Part shown: piece by piece, positions 39,168 through 46,725 of the stretch
Numbering within the stretch: position 1 is the stretch's first letter
Layout: each line of letters opens with the position of its first letter
Assembly: GCF_003316635.1 (NCBI RefSeq)
Contig: NZ_QNQP01000008.1
Location: forward strand, 1-64,000
Direction: 5' to 3'
Origin: Roseovarius dicentrarchi
GTDB lineage: Bacteria; Pseudomonadota; Alphaproteobacteria; Rhodobacterales; Rhodobacteraceae
DNA length: 64,000 bases
The notes under the pieces: model-generated
What the model saw: only the letters and a program-made list of their open reading frames with translations
What the model was told of the DNA's origin: nothing
Database searches by the model: none
Position numbers and translations under genes: made by a program

Positions 39168-39575
39168 CTAGCGGATGACATGAACGGCACATTTCGCGTG
39201 CCGGACGATATAATTGGCTGTGCTGCCCAGAAAGTAATCTTCGAAGCCGGGACGATGGGATTTGACGATGATCAGATCAATCGCGTTCTCATTGGCATAA
39301 TCAAGTATCGTGCGGCCCGGATGCCCCGTGACAATCTTGCCTTCGGCGTTCGAGAAATCCCTGAGCAGGTTCTCCATTTCGGACAGCAGCTCGACGCGGC
39401 GGGCCTTTGCCGTATCCTCTGGCACGTAGGGCAGAACGTAGTTGGGCAGGCGTTCGATCACATGAAGCAGCGTGGTTTTGGCGTCATCCGTGCCAACCCT
39501 GTTCGCCACCTGAAGCCCCTTGGAGTTATCCAGCTTGCTGTCGAAAACGATCGGGACGAGAATATTCTTATACAT
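39168..39575 (-). CDS. Universal stress protein (UspA family)
   Basis: 135-residue single-domain Usp. It starts MYKNILVPIVFDSKL, and the ATP-binding-type loop at the end is modified: IVKSHRPGFEDYFLGSTANY replaces the usual GxRGxSG series with a G-STA signature, which still fits the G-2X-G-9X-G(S/T) pattern. GGGAG precedes ATG 39575. It lies between tdm-trHb and tmm on the minus strand, so may share regulation with tmm, but a terminator at 39715-39744 separates them. Confidence 0.85.
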   Translation of the reverse strand: MYKNILVPIVFDSKLDNSKGLQVANRVGTDDAKTTLLHVIERLPNYVLPYVPEDTAKARRVELLSEMENLLRDFSNAEGKIVTGHPGRTILDYANENAIDLIIVKSHRPGFEDYFLGSTANYIVRHAKCAVHVIR

Positions 39576-39714
39576 GGAGCGTCTCCCAGAAATTGTTGGC
39601 TTTATTGTCGCTGATCTTGGGTATGGGGCGCATTAACATACGTCAAGTATGCTGTTCCAAACGGTTTGATTTCCATAGTTTTCTGCACTCCCCTCCAGTG
39701 CTTGATGGGAAACA

Positions 39715-39744
39715 AAAAACGCGGCGATTGCTCACCGCGTTTTT
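39715..39744. terminator. Bidirectional terminator downstream of tmm
   Basis: Stem AAAAACGCGG / CCGCGTTTTT around a 10-base loop, 24 bases past the tmm stop on the minus strand. Confidence 0.85.
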
Positions 39745-39767
39745 CCATGCTGTCATTTGGAGCCTGA

Positions 39768-41102
39768 TCAGTTCTGAAGGTAAACTTCCAAACTGTCGTC
39801 CATGGCGTCCTTCCATGGCGTGTGGTGCTTGGGCGCCATGGTGCCGGTGATGACCGATCTATAGCTGTTGTTGCGGAAGGTCATGATGTCTTCCTTCTTG
39901 TGCCCCTTCCAGGCAAAGAACGCCTCCTTGGCACCATCAACATCAAAGCTGGGGTAATCCGTTTCGGCGATCAGTTCCTTGATATACTCGGCCTGATAGG
40001 TGATCGCGTCGTAATCATCCTTGCCGGCATCCTCGGCGGCGATGCGGTCGGCAACGTCCTTTTCCATCTCGGCTTTGCTGGGGATCTCGATCTTGCCCAT
40101 GATCGCGTCACGCACCCACCATGCCTGCGCATCGAACATGTTGAAGGTGAACCACTGGTCCTGCATGCCCAGATAGAACAGGGTCGGGTCATGCACCCAG
40201 GCAACCCCCTTGTAAAGGTCCGCAGTGGCCAGACGGTTGGCGGTAGCCAGGCACAGCCCATCAACCATGAAGGGGAAATTATGCTTGTACCCGGTGCAGA
40301 GCAGGATCGTGTCCACGCGCTTGGACGTTCCGTCCTTGAAATGGGCGATGTTGCCGTCAACACGCGTAAGCAGCGGCACTTCTTCCCAATTATCGGGCCA
40401 TTTGAAGCCCATTGGCTGCGTGCGGTGGCTGACGGTGATCGACTTGGCGCCGTATTTCCAGCACTGGCTGCCGATATCCTCGGCCGAATAGGATGTGCCG
40501 ATGATCAGGATGTCCTGATCCACAAACTCCATCGCATCGCGGAAATCATGCGCATGCAGAATGCGGCCGGGGAATTTATCGAAACCGTCAAATTCCGGCA
40601 CGTTGGGCGTGGAGAAGTGGCCGGTGGCGCAGATGACGTGGTCAAATTCCTCGGTGTAAACGTGATCCTCGGGCAGATGGCAGACGGTGACCTCGTACTT
40701 GTCGCCCACCTTCTTGACGTAGCGCACGACCGTTTCAAACCGGATCAGATCGCGCACGCCGGCCTTTTCGACGCGGCCCTTGATATAGTCGAACAGCACT
40801 TCGCGGGGCGGATAGCTGGCGATCTGCTTGCCGAAATGCTCCTCGAACGAATAATCGGCGAATTCCAGACCTTCCTTGGGGCCGTTTGACCACAGGTAGC
40901 GATACATTGATCCATGAACCGGCTCGCCGTACTGGTCTACACCTGTGCGCCACGTGTAATTCCAAAGGCCACCCCAATCATCCTGCTTTTCAAAGCAGAC
41001 AATCTCGGGGATGTCCTCGCCTTTTTCCTTGGCGGATTGGAAGGCGCGCAGTTGTGCCAGTCCCGAAGGGCCGGCGCCCAGAATTGCGATACGTTTCTTC
41101 AT
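39768..41102 (-). CDS. tmm: Trimethylamine monooxygenase (Tmm)
   Basis: 444-residue bacterial flavin-containing monooxygenase that oxidises trimethylamine to TMAO with NADPH and O2. The FAD site is GAGPSGL (9-15), the FMO identifying motif appears as [13 protein letters not shown], and the NADPH site is [12 protein letters not shown] with the Tyr typical of Tmm. Length and motifs fit Tmm better than Baeyer-Villiger enzymes, and the locus supports it. ATG 41102 follows GGGAG; the upstream extension is not conserved. The candidate operators at 41115-41160 lie directly upstream. Confidence 0.93.
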   Translation of the reverse strand: MKKRIAILGAGPSGLAQLRAFQSAKEKGEDIPEIVCFEKQDDWGGLWNYTWRTGVDQYGEPVHGSMYRYLWSNGPKEGLEFADYSFEEHFGKQIASYPPREVLFDYIKGRVEKAGVRDLIRFETVVRYVKKVGDKYEVTVCHLPEDHVYTEEFDHVICATGHFSTPNVPEFDGFDKFPGRILHAHDFRDAMEFVDQDILIIGTSYSAEDIGSQCWKYGAKSITVSHRTQPMGFKWPDNWEEVPLLTRVDGNIAHFKDGTSKRVDTILLCTGYKHNFPFMVDGLCLATANRLATADLYKGVAWVHDPTLFYLGMQDQWFTFNMFDAQAWWVRDAIMGKIEIPSKAEMEKDVADRIAAEDAGKDDYDAITYQAEYIKELIAETDYPSFDVDGAKEAFFAWKGHKKEDIMTFRNNSYRSVITGTMAPKHHTPWKDAMDDSLEVYLQN

Positions 41103-41114
41103 AGAAAACTCCCG

Positions 41115-41160
41115 TTGGTTTAAACCGATCTGCTTGCCCGGTTCTTTTGGTTTGGACCAA
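41115..41160 (-). promoter_or_regulatory. Tandem TTGGT-N4-ACCRA inverted repeats upstream of tmm
   Basis: Two 14-base near-palindromes, TTGGTTTAAACCGA (41115-41128) and TTGGTTTGGACCAA (41147-41160), are spaced 32 bases start to start, about three helical turns. The nearer one ends 13 bases from the tmm ATG, next to its ribosome-binding site. The TGGT/ACCA half-sites resemble operators of FadR-type GntR regulators, and such a regulator is encoded at 41236-41958. Binding is inferred. Confidence 0.5.
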
Positions 41161-41235
41161 TTCAACCGGGCGCCTCTCGTTCTGTCAAGAAATTTGGCAC
41201 TTCGGGGAAAGTTTTTAGACTGTCAGGAAGTGCGC

Positions 41236-41958
41236 TCAGCATTCCTGAAGTAGCTGGCGCTGTTCTTCGATCAAGTGAAGCTTGATGTATTCAACCGCAG
41301 CATCGGTATCACGTGACGCGATGGCGTTGAACAAGCTGTTGTAACGTCTTTGATAATCCTCAATCCGTGCGGGGGTCAGGTGGCGGCGTAGCTGCGCCGT
41401 GCGAAAACTTTGACGGCATGCGTCAATGACCAGATCGTAACAGCCGGCAATCAGGGGGTTGCCGGTGCCGATGGCGATGCGGCGATAGAACGCCTCTTCG
41501 ATTCGGACAAAGGCGTCTGCATCGGTCTGGACCGCTTCGATCTGGCTGAGGATTTCGCCCAACGCTTCGATGTCGCGCGGGGTCATGTTGACCACGGCAA
41601 GACGCACCATATCTGGCTCCAGAATGCCGCGGATCACCTGCAAATCCAACGGGCTGGAACTGGCCGCGATTTCGCTATGCGAGGATTCGGGCGCGCCTTT
41701 GGTCTGGGGATTGACGAAACTGCCGCTGCCGGCGCGGCGGCGGATCAGGCCATGACTCTCCAGAACTTCCAGCGCCTCGCGGACGGTGTTGCGGGCCACG
41801 CCCAGATCCGAGGACAACGTGCGTTCGGATGGCAATCGCTCGTCCACCGCGTATTCGCCGCTGCGGATGCGGCTGAAAATGGTGTCGACAACCGCCTGCA
41901 CCGTGGCGCTCATCGGTGTCTGGGCGGTAAAGGCAGCGGTGCTTTGGGCCAGCGACAT
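41236..41958 (-). CDS. GntR-family (FadR/FCD) transcriptional regulator
   Basis: 240 residues. The N-terminal winged helix (about 20-90) shows the GntR signature: RIRSGEYAVDERLPSERTLS, then VARNTVREALEVLESHGLIR. The C-terminal all-helical FCD effector domain (about 100-230) binds a small acid or metal-ligand complex. ATG 41958 has AAAGGACG upstream. It lies 133 bases upstream of tmm on the same strand and divergent from the rhodanese gene. It probably controls tmm and neighbouring genes; the ligand is unknown. Confidence 0.88.
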   Translation of the reverse strand: MSLAQSTAAFTAQTPMSATVQAVVDTIFSRIRSGEYAVDERLPSERTLSSDLGVARNTVREALEVLESHGLIRRRAGSGSFVNPQTKGAPESSHSEIAASSSPLDLQVIRGILEPDMVRLAVVNMTPRDIEALGEILSQIEAVQTDADAFVRIEEAFYRRIAIGTGNPLIAGCYDLVIDACRQSFRTAQLRRHLTPARIEDYQRRYNSLFNAIASRDTDAAVEYIKLHLIEEQRQLLQEC

Positions 41959-41980
41959 GGGCGTCCTTTCGCATCTGATC

Positions 41981-41994
41981 GTAAAACAGTTTAC
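41981..41994. promoter_or_regulatory. GTAAA-N4-TTTAC palindrome between the GntR and rhodanese genes
   Basis: GTAAAACAGTTTAC is a perfect 5-4-5 inverted repeat 22 bases upstream of the GntR gene start, in the 113-base divergent gap. It fits an autoregulatory operator, but differs from the TTGGT-N4-ACCRA repeats before tmm. Confidence 0.4.
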
Positions 41995-42071
41995 ACAAAG
42001 CCGAGAGCAGACGCATCGCGAATATCTGCTGCGGCATTGACCCAGCACAAGGACACTGAAAGGAAACCGAA

Positions 42072-42449
42072 ATGAAGACGGAAAAGACCGAAAATGGCAC
42101 AATCGACGTCTGGACCCCCGCCGAAGTCGCGGAGGCGCGCGAGCAACTGGTGCTGATCGACGTCCGCACACCGCAGGAGCACGCGCTTGAGCGAATCAGC
42201 GGCGCGCTGTTGATGGCGTTGCAGGAGTTTCGCCCCGACTGCCTGCCGGGTCAGGGCGCCAAGCGGATCGTGCTGCATTGTGGGTCGGGCGTGCGGTCCG
42301 GCAAGGCGGCGGCGATGTGCCTTGAGGCCGGGATCGACCGGATCGCCCACATGGAAGGCGGAATGGCCGCGTGGAAAGAGGGCGGGCACGAATATATCGG
42401 CACCGATATTTCCAGCGGGGCGCCAAAGAAGATGCGCAAGGAAGACTGA
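42072..42449 (+). CDS. Rhodanese-like protein
   Basis: 125-residue single rhodanese domain. The start region VLIDVRTPQEHALERISGAL and the active loop LHCGSGVRSGKAA with the catalytic Cys are complete, so sulfurtransferase activity is plausible. GAAAGGAAA precedes the ATG. It is divergent from the GntR regulator and convergent with dmmC. Its role in the locus is unknown: it might supply sulfur for the Fe-S cluster of DmmB or simply be a neighbour. Confidence 0.85.
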   Translation: MKTEKTENGTIDVWTPAEVAEAREQLVLIDVRTPQEHALERISGALLMALQEFRPDCLPGQGAKRIVLHCGSGVRSGKAAAMCLEAGIDRIAHMEGGMAAWKEGGHEYIGTDISSGAPKKMRKED

Positions 42450-42474
42450 GGCAGCCACCCTTTGCTGAAACGAC

Positions 42475-42500
42475 AAAAGCGGGCCAATCGGCCCGCTTTT
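42475..42500. terminator. Bidirectional terminator between the rhodanese gene and dmmC
   Basis: Stem AAAAGCGGGCC / GGCCCGCTTTT with loop AATC. The 20-base core AGCGGGCCAATCGGCCCGCT is identical to that at 52911-52930. Confidence 0.9.
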
Positions 42501-42516
42501 CATTATGGCGCTGCGG

Positions 42517-43584
42517 TTATTTTTGCAGCGGCGGCTCGGTTTCCAGATCGGGCCAGATGCCGGGCGATGTGGGCAGACCGTCGTCGAATTTCGACAGATA
42601 ATCCAGCATCAGCGGCTTGTTGGCGATGAAACCTTTGTATTCGGCCAGCTCGTCCGGCAGATCGCGGATAACGCGGTGCAGGCGGCGGCCCCATTTCGGC
42701 ACAGTCATCAGATCCTGAAAGGCGCACAGGTAGCAGCGGATCGGGAACACCATCGCGTTCGAGCGCGGCAGGCGGAAGAAGGTCTGTAATTCGACGCGCA
42801 GATGCTGCTTGGCGCCGATATTCTCGGGCGTCAAAGTGGTCTTCTGAACGCCCCATTTGTGATAGTTTTCAGGGCTGGTATCCAGCAGCGGGTTGACCGT
42901 CATTGTCCAATTCAGGCGGCGGGCCGGGCTGCCTTGCTGGATGTTCAGAAGGAATTTCAGCGCGCGCACGAAAATGCCCTTCTCGGCGGCCAGCGGCACC
43001 GGCGCGTGCCACTCGAAGAAGTTCATGCCGATGTCAAAATCCAGGCTCCAGTCCGCCTGGGTGGTGATCATGCCCGCATCCATCCACAGATTGTCGTCAC
43101 GCTGGTCCAGAAGGGCGAAATCGCCCTGCGTCTGGCGGGTAATGTACTCCATCGGGCCGTAGGGCAGGGTGCTGTCGTCAAGGAAGGTAAACGTGTCGTC
43201 GATGCCCAGCGGCTTGTTGACCCAGCGCCATTTGTCGCCGTCGCGATGCAGCTCGAACAGGTCCGGGTAATCCTCGGACTTGGCCACCATGATCAACTCC
43301 AGCAGATCCCAGCCCGCCAAAGTCATGTGCGGCAGTGACTGGCAGCGCAGCGGATCGGCGGCCAGCACCAGCGCGCGGTCGCGCATTTCGGAAACGTAGT
43401 GTTCGTCTACATCGAAACGGTTGTTGAAGATCGACCCGTCGCGCCCGCCGTCATGCGGCTCCATGTTGACCGAATACATGTAGTCGTCTTTGTCGAACGG
43501 AAACGGGAACCGTTTGATCGCCCAAGCGGAGTTGCGGAACGAATAATCGTCGCGGAACGTCTCGTCGTTGAATTGTATTGTCAT
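42517..43584 (-). CDS. dmmC: Dimethylamine monooxygenase subunit DmmC (DUF3445, haem-dependent N-demethylase type)
   Basis: 355-residue DUF3445 protein. Recognisable blocks are MRDRALVLAADPLRCQSLPH, RRLNWTMTVNPLLDTSPENY and the conserved ELQTFFRLPRSNAMVFPIR, with a C-terminal FDDGLPTSPGIW. The family is described as haem-dependent oxidative N-demethylases. As the last gene of dmmDABC it should be the catalytic subunit oxidising dimethylamine to methylamine plus formaldehyde, fed electrons by DmmB. GGGAGG precedes ATG 43584. Which subunit letter applies rests on the gene order. Confidence 0.85.
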   Translation of the reverse strand: MTIQFNDETFRDDYSFRNSAWAIKRFPFPFDKDDYMYSVNMEPHDGGRDGSIFNNRFDVDEHYVSEMRDRALVLAADPLRCQSLPHMTLAGWDLLELIMVAKSEDYPDLFELHRDGDKWRWVNKPLGIDDTFTFLDDSTLPYGPMEYITRQTQGDFALLDQRDDNLWMDAGMITTQADWSLDFDIGMNFFEWHAPVPLAAEKGIFVRALKFLLNIQQGSPARRLNWTMTVNPLLDTSPENYHKWGVQKTTLTPENIGAKQHLRVELQTFFRLPRSNAMVFPIRCYLCAFQDLMTVPKWGRRLHRVIRDLPDELAEYKGFIANKPLMLDYLSKFDDGLPTSPGIWPDLETEPPLQK

Positions 43585-43645
43585 GTCAGTCCTCCCTGTC
43601 GCCCCCGCGCCTCAAGCTGTGTTGCCTTGGGCCGGGGCGTGAATT

Positions 43646-44608
43646 TTAGCGGTCCAGAACCAGCGTCTTGCCTTCAAAGCGGCTGACGCAGGGCATGATC
43701 TTTTCGTTTGCTTCGTGCTCTTCCGGCTCCAGCCAGTGATCGCGGTGGATGATGGTGCCGTCGCATTCCAGCACGTTCGTCTCGCACTGGCCGCAGGCGC
43801 CGCCACGGCACAGATAGGGCGCATCGACGCCGGCATTCTCGATCGCCTCCAGCAGGCTTTCGTGTTCACCGACCTGAATGACCTTGTTGGACACGGCCAG
43901 CTTGACCTCGAACGGCTTGCCGGGTTTGGGCGCCAGAAATTCCTCGTAATGGATTGCCTCGCGCGGCCAGCCCAGTTCGGCGGCGGTGCTGCGCACCCAG
44001 TTGATCATCCCCTTGGGGCCGCAAACATAGATATGCGTGCCCAGCGGCTGGCTATCCAGCAGGTTTTCCAGATCGATCGCCTCGCCCTTGACGTCGTAGT
44101 AGACATGCACGTCATTGGGATGCTCGGACGTCAACTCGCGCGCGTAGCTGGCCAGATCCTCGCTGCGGGCGGCATAATGCAGCTCCCAGTTGCCATGGGT
44201 GCGGTCCAGCTGCTTGATCTGCGCCATGAAGGGGGTGATGCCGATCCCGCCGGCGATCATCAGGTGTTTTTTTGCCCGCAGGTCCAGACTGAACAGGTTG
44301 ACGGGGTTCGACAGAACCATCTCGTCGCCGATCTTGACCTTCTGGTGCAGGAACAGCGACCCGCCGCGCCCTTCGTCATCGCGGCGCACGGAAATGGTGT
44401 ATGCCTTGCGATTGGCCGGGTCCGACATCAGCGAATAGGGGTTCAGGCGGGTGCGGCCCTCGTCCTGCATCTCGACGACGGTATGCGCGCCGCCCGAAAA
44501 GGTGGGCAAGAGGCCGCCATCTACCGGCTCGAACTGAAAGCGCGTGACCAGATCGTTCAGGGGGACGATGTCGGTGACGCGCACCTTGATCTTGGTGGCT
44601 CCGCTCAT
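43646..44608 (-). CDS. dmmB: Dimethylamine monooxygenase reductase subunit DmmB
   Basis: 320-residue PDR/VanB-type reductase: flavin domain (NPYSLMSDPANRKAYTISVR), pyridine-nucleotide domain (GGIGITPFMAQIKQLD and YVCGPKGMINWVR), and a C-terminal plant-type [2Fe-2S] ferredoxin with C267, C272, C275 and C307 (CRGGACGQC). It transfers electrons from NAD(P)H to the oxygenase subunit. The ATG at 44608 overlaps the dmmA stop (ATGA); the upstream extension to 44725 is within dmmA and not conserved. Confidence 0.9.
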   Translation of the reverse strand: MSGATKIKVRVTDIVPLNDLVTRFQFEPVDGGLLPTFSGGAHTVVEMQDEGRTRLNPYSLMSDPANRKAYTISVRRDDEGRGGSLFLHQKVKIGDEMVLSNPVNLFSLDLRAKKHLMIAGGIGITPFMAQIKQLDRTHGNWELHYAARSEDLASYARELTSEHPNDVHVYYDVKGEAIDLENLLDSQPLGTHIYVCGPKGMINWVRSTAAELGWPREAIHYEEFLAPKPGKPFEVKLAVSNKVIQVGEHESLLEAIENAGVDAPYLCRGGACGQCETNVLECDGTIIHRDHWLEPEEHEANEKIMPCVSRFEGKTLVLDR

Positions 44609-45201
44609 TCGTAAATCCTCTTTTGTTCGGGTATGTTGCCGGGATCTTCGGCGTCGACACAAACGCCCTGATAGGCGGCGATCCGGCGCGAATAGTGATC
44701 GCGCACAAACAGGTTCAGCCCGCAATGCGAGCAGACGAACGGATCAAGCTCGACGTCTTCGGTGATGCCTTTGCAGTGGACGCATTGCATGCGCCGTGCC
44801 GTCGATCCGCGATGTTCGGTCTGGATGGCGGTATGGGGGATACCGGCATTCACCGCCTCGTTCATGGCCTGGCCCATCATCCCTTCGGTGCCGGTCAGGT
44901 ACACTTGAAGGCCCATATGCGCGCCTTGCAGGACGCGGCGGATCCGCTGAAGCGATGCGGCATAGCTGGGGCCGACATGCAGGATCTGGGGGTTCAGATC
45001 CTTGAGCCTGGCCTCATAATCGGTGTTTTTAGGAATATATATAATGTGGCTTTTCGCCATCAGTTCGGGCGTGGCGATGTCCAGGATCGCTTCGGCGCCT
45101 TCGGCCTCGGCGATCATCAGATGATGCTTGCCCGCGCGCGCCTCAAGCTGGCCCCAGACCGGCCTACTGGTGATTGAGGGGGGGAATTCAAACTTCGACA
45201 T
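44605..45201 (-). CDS. dmmA: Dimethylamine monooxygenase subunit DmmA
   Basis: 198 residues. The N-terminal part resembles a nucleotide- or flavin-fold domain (MIAEAEGAEAILDIATPELM, LQVYLTGTEGMMGQAMNEAV). The C-terminus is a zinc ribbon or rubredoxin-like module with C140-x2-C143 and C157-x2-C160 (MQCVHCKG, FVCSHCGLNLFVRDHY). This matches the DmmA family. GAAGG and AGGAG lie before ATG 45201. It follows dmmD by 90 bases and overlaps dmmB. Precise role in the complex (scaffold or electron transfer) is not evident from sequence. Confidence 0.85.
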   Translation of the reverse strand: MSKFEFPPSITSRPVWGQLEARAGKHHLMIAEAEGAEAILDIATPELMAKSHIIYIPKNTDYEARLKDLNPQILHVGPSYAASLQRIRRVLQGAHMGLQVYLTGTEGMMGQAMNEAVNAGIPHTAIQTEHRGSTARRMQCVHCKGITEDVELDPFVCSHCGLNLFVRDHYSRRIAAYQGVCVDAEDPGNIPEQKRIYE

Positions 45202-45291
45202 GTGCGCCTTCGTCTCCTGTTGGATGTCGTGGGTCGTTTTTTGTTGGTACGCGGCGGGTCCGCTGCCCGCCGCGCACGTTTTTATATATTA

Positions 45292-46440
45292 TCAGCCCTT
45301 GGCCGTGCGAACTTTCTTGTCCTTGTCATAGAAGGGCATTTCCGCGGCGACCGCCGGGATTTCGGTGCCGTCCGCGTTGCGCACGGTCAGCTTGGTGCCG
45401 GGCTTGGCGGCGGCAACAGGCATGCGGGCGATGCCGACATTGTGGTTGTTGACCTTGGACACCATGCCGAATGTGACAGTGCCGACCTTTTCGCCGTCCT
45501 GCAGCAGGTCCGCGCCCTCATCGGCGGGTGTGTCACCTTCCAGCTGGACGCCGTAGATCTTGAACCGCTCGCGGCCTTCCAGCGCATAGTGGTTTTCGGC
45601 GCCGATAAAGCCGGTCTTGCCGGGGGAGACGACAAATTCCAGCCCCAGCTCCCACAGGGTGTCGCCTGCCGGATCGCCGTTTTCATGCGGATAGGTTTCC
45701 GAGTTGTCGCCTGGGAAGAACAGCAGGTAGGATTCGGTGCGCAGGCGGTCCAGCGTGCTGAACTGCACCGGGCGGATGCCCATATCCTTGCCGCCTGCCA
45801 GGATCTGGTCCCACAGCTCGACCACGTGTTTCTTCTGGCAGAAAATCTCGTACCCGCGCTCGCCGGTATAGCCGGTGCGCGAGATCATCACGGGGCAGCC
45901 GAACAGTTTGGTCTGCATGATGCCGAAATAGGCCAGATCGCGGATGCCGGGCACATGATCGGCCAGGAAATCGACCGCAACGGGGCCTTGCAGCGAAATG
46001 TCGTGCAGATCGTCGTCAAAGGTGATCGCAACGTTCTTGCCCGCCGCAACGGATGTCATCATCTCCATGCCCGTGCCGGTGCCATGCACGACCAGCCATG
46101 TATTGACCGACAGGCGATAAATCACGCAGTCGTCGATGAACATGCCGCGCTCGTTCAGCATCGCGGCATAGACCGCGCGGCCCGGCATCAGCTTTTCGAC
46201 GTTGCGGGTGGTGGTGCGGTCGATGACGTGGGCGGCATCGGGGCCGGTCAGATGCACCTTTTTCAGACCCGACACGTCCATCAGTCCGGCCTTGGTGCGG
46301 ACGGTCTCATAGTCGGCATTCGCGCGCTCTTCGCTGTGGTCATAGTACCACGCGGTTCCCATGCCGTTCCAATCCTCCAGCTCGCCGCCGATTTCGGCGT
46401 GGCGATGTGCCAGTGCGGAATGTCTCCAGATTATTGCCAT
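45292..46440 (-). CDS. dmmD: GcvT-family folate-binding protein DmmD
   Basis: 382-residue aminomethyltransferase-type protein. Recognisable features are LMDVSGLKKVHLTGPDAAHV, the folate-binding region ISRTGYTGERGYEIF, and the C-terminal barrel domain from about 285. In dmmDABC clusters this protein is thought to take up the formaldehyde released from dimethylamine onto tetrahydrofolate, like the C-terminal part of Tdm. ATG 46440 starts the family N-terminus (MAIIWRHSALAHRHAEIGG). Its leader can form a hairpin that would cover the ribosome-binding site. Confidence 0.87.
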   Translation of the reverse strand: MAIIWRHSALAHRHAEIGGELEDWNGMGTAWYYDHSEERANADYETVRTKAGLMDVSGLKKVHLTGPDAAHVIDRTTTRNVEKLMPGRAVYAAMLNERGMFIDDCVIYRLSVNTWLVVHGTGTGMEMMTSVAAGKNVAITFDDDLHDISLQGPVAVDFLADHVPGIRDLAYFGIMQTKLFGCPVMISRTGYTGERGYEIFCQKKHVVELWDQILAGGKDMGIRPVQFSTLDRLRTESYLLFFPGDNSETYPHENGDPAGDTLWELGLEFVVSPGKTGFIGAENHYALEGRERFKIYGVQLEGDTPADEGADLLQDGEKVGTVTFGMVSKVNNHNVGIARMPVAAAKPGTKLTVRNADGTEIPAVAAEMPFYDKDKKVRTAKG

Positions 46441-46449
46441 GATGTGGCC

Positions 46450-46494
46450 CCCTGTTGTCACAAACGTAATTCGATCACTCATTCAGCAACAGGG
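46450..46494 (-). promoter_or_regulatory. Leader hairpin masking the dmmD ribosome-binding site
   Basis: On the minus strand CCCTGTTG (46494-46487) pairs with CAACAGGG (46457-46450) across a 29-base loop. The second arm includes the only G-rich Shine-Dalgarno candidate, 9-14 bases before the dmmD ATG. A folded leader would block translation initiation of dmmD and perhaps dmmABC. Confidence 0.4.
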
Positions 46495-46670
46495 AATTTC
46501 AAAAAGCAACAACGCCGTGCAATATTTTTTCCCACCAGCAAAAATTGGGGATTAGCGCGCATCCGGCTCGCACCGATCCGGCGGACGGGGCTGATTCGGT
46601 CGCCCATGCGCGTCTGCGTAATTGACACAGCGCAAAAAACGCGGCCCAATGCCGCACCAATAATAATATA

Positions 46671-46703
46671 TTCCTGCCGGGCAACCTGTCCGCAATGCAG
46701 GAA
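46671..46703 (+). promoter_or_regulatory. Inverted repeat in the permease leader
   Basis: TTCCTGC (46671-46677) and GCAGGAA (46697-46703) form a 7-bp stem 23 bases before the permease ATG. Possible leader hairpin or operator. Confidence 0.3.
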
Positions 46704-46725
46704 AACCAACAAGGGAGATGTGCGG

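Noticed and set aside
46622..46650. TTGACA (46622-46627) as a -35 box for the permease gene
   Set aside because: The sequence at the expected -10 spacing (CCCAAT) is poor, and the AT-rich TAATAATATA is too far downstream.
45202..46725. 508-codon upstream extension of the permease frame
   Set aside because: It only reads the antisense of dmmD; the permease has a good ribosome-binding site and a family-typical N-terminus at 46726.
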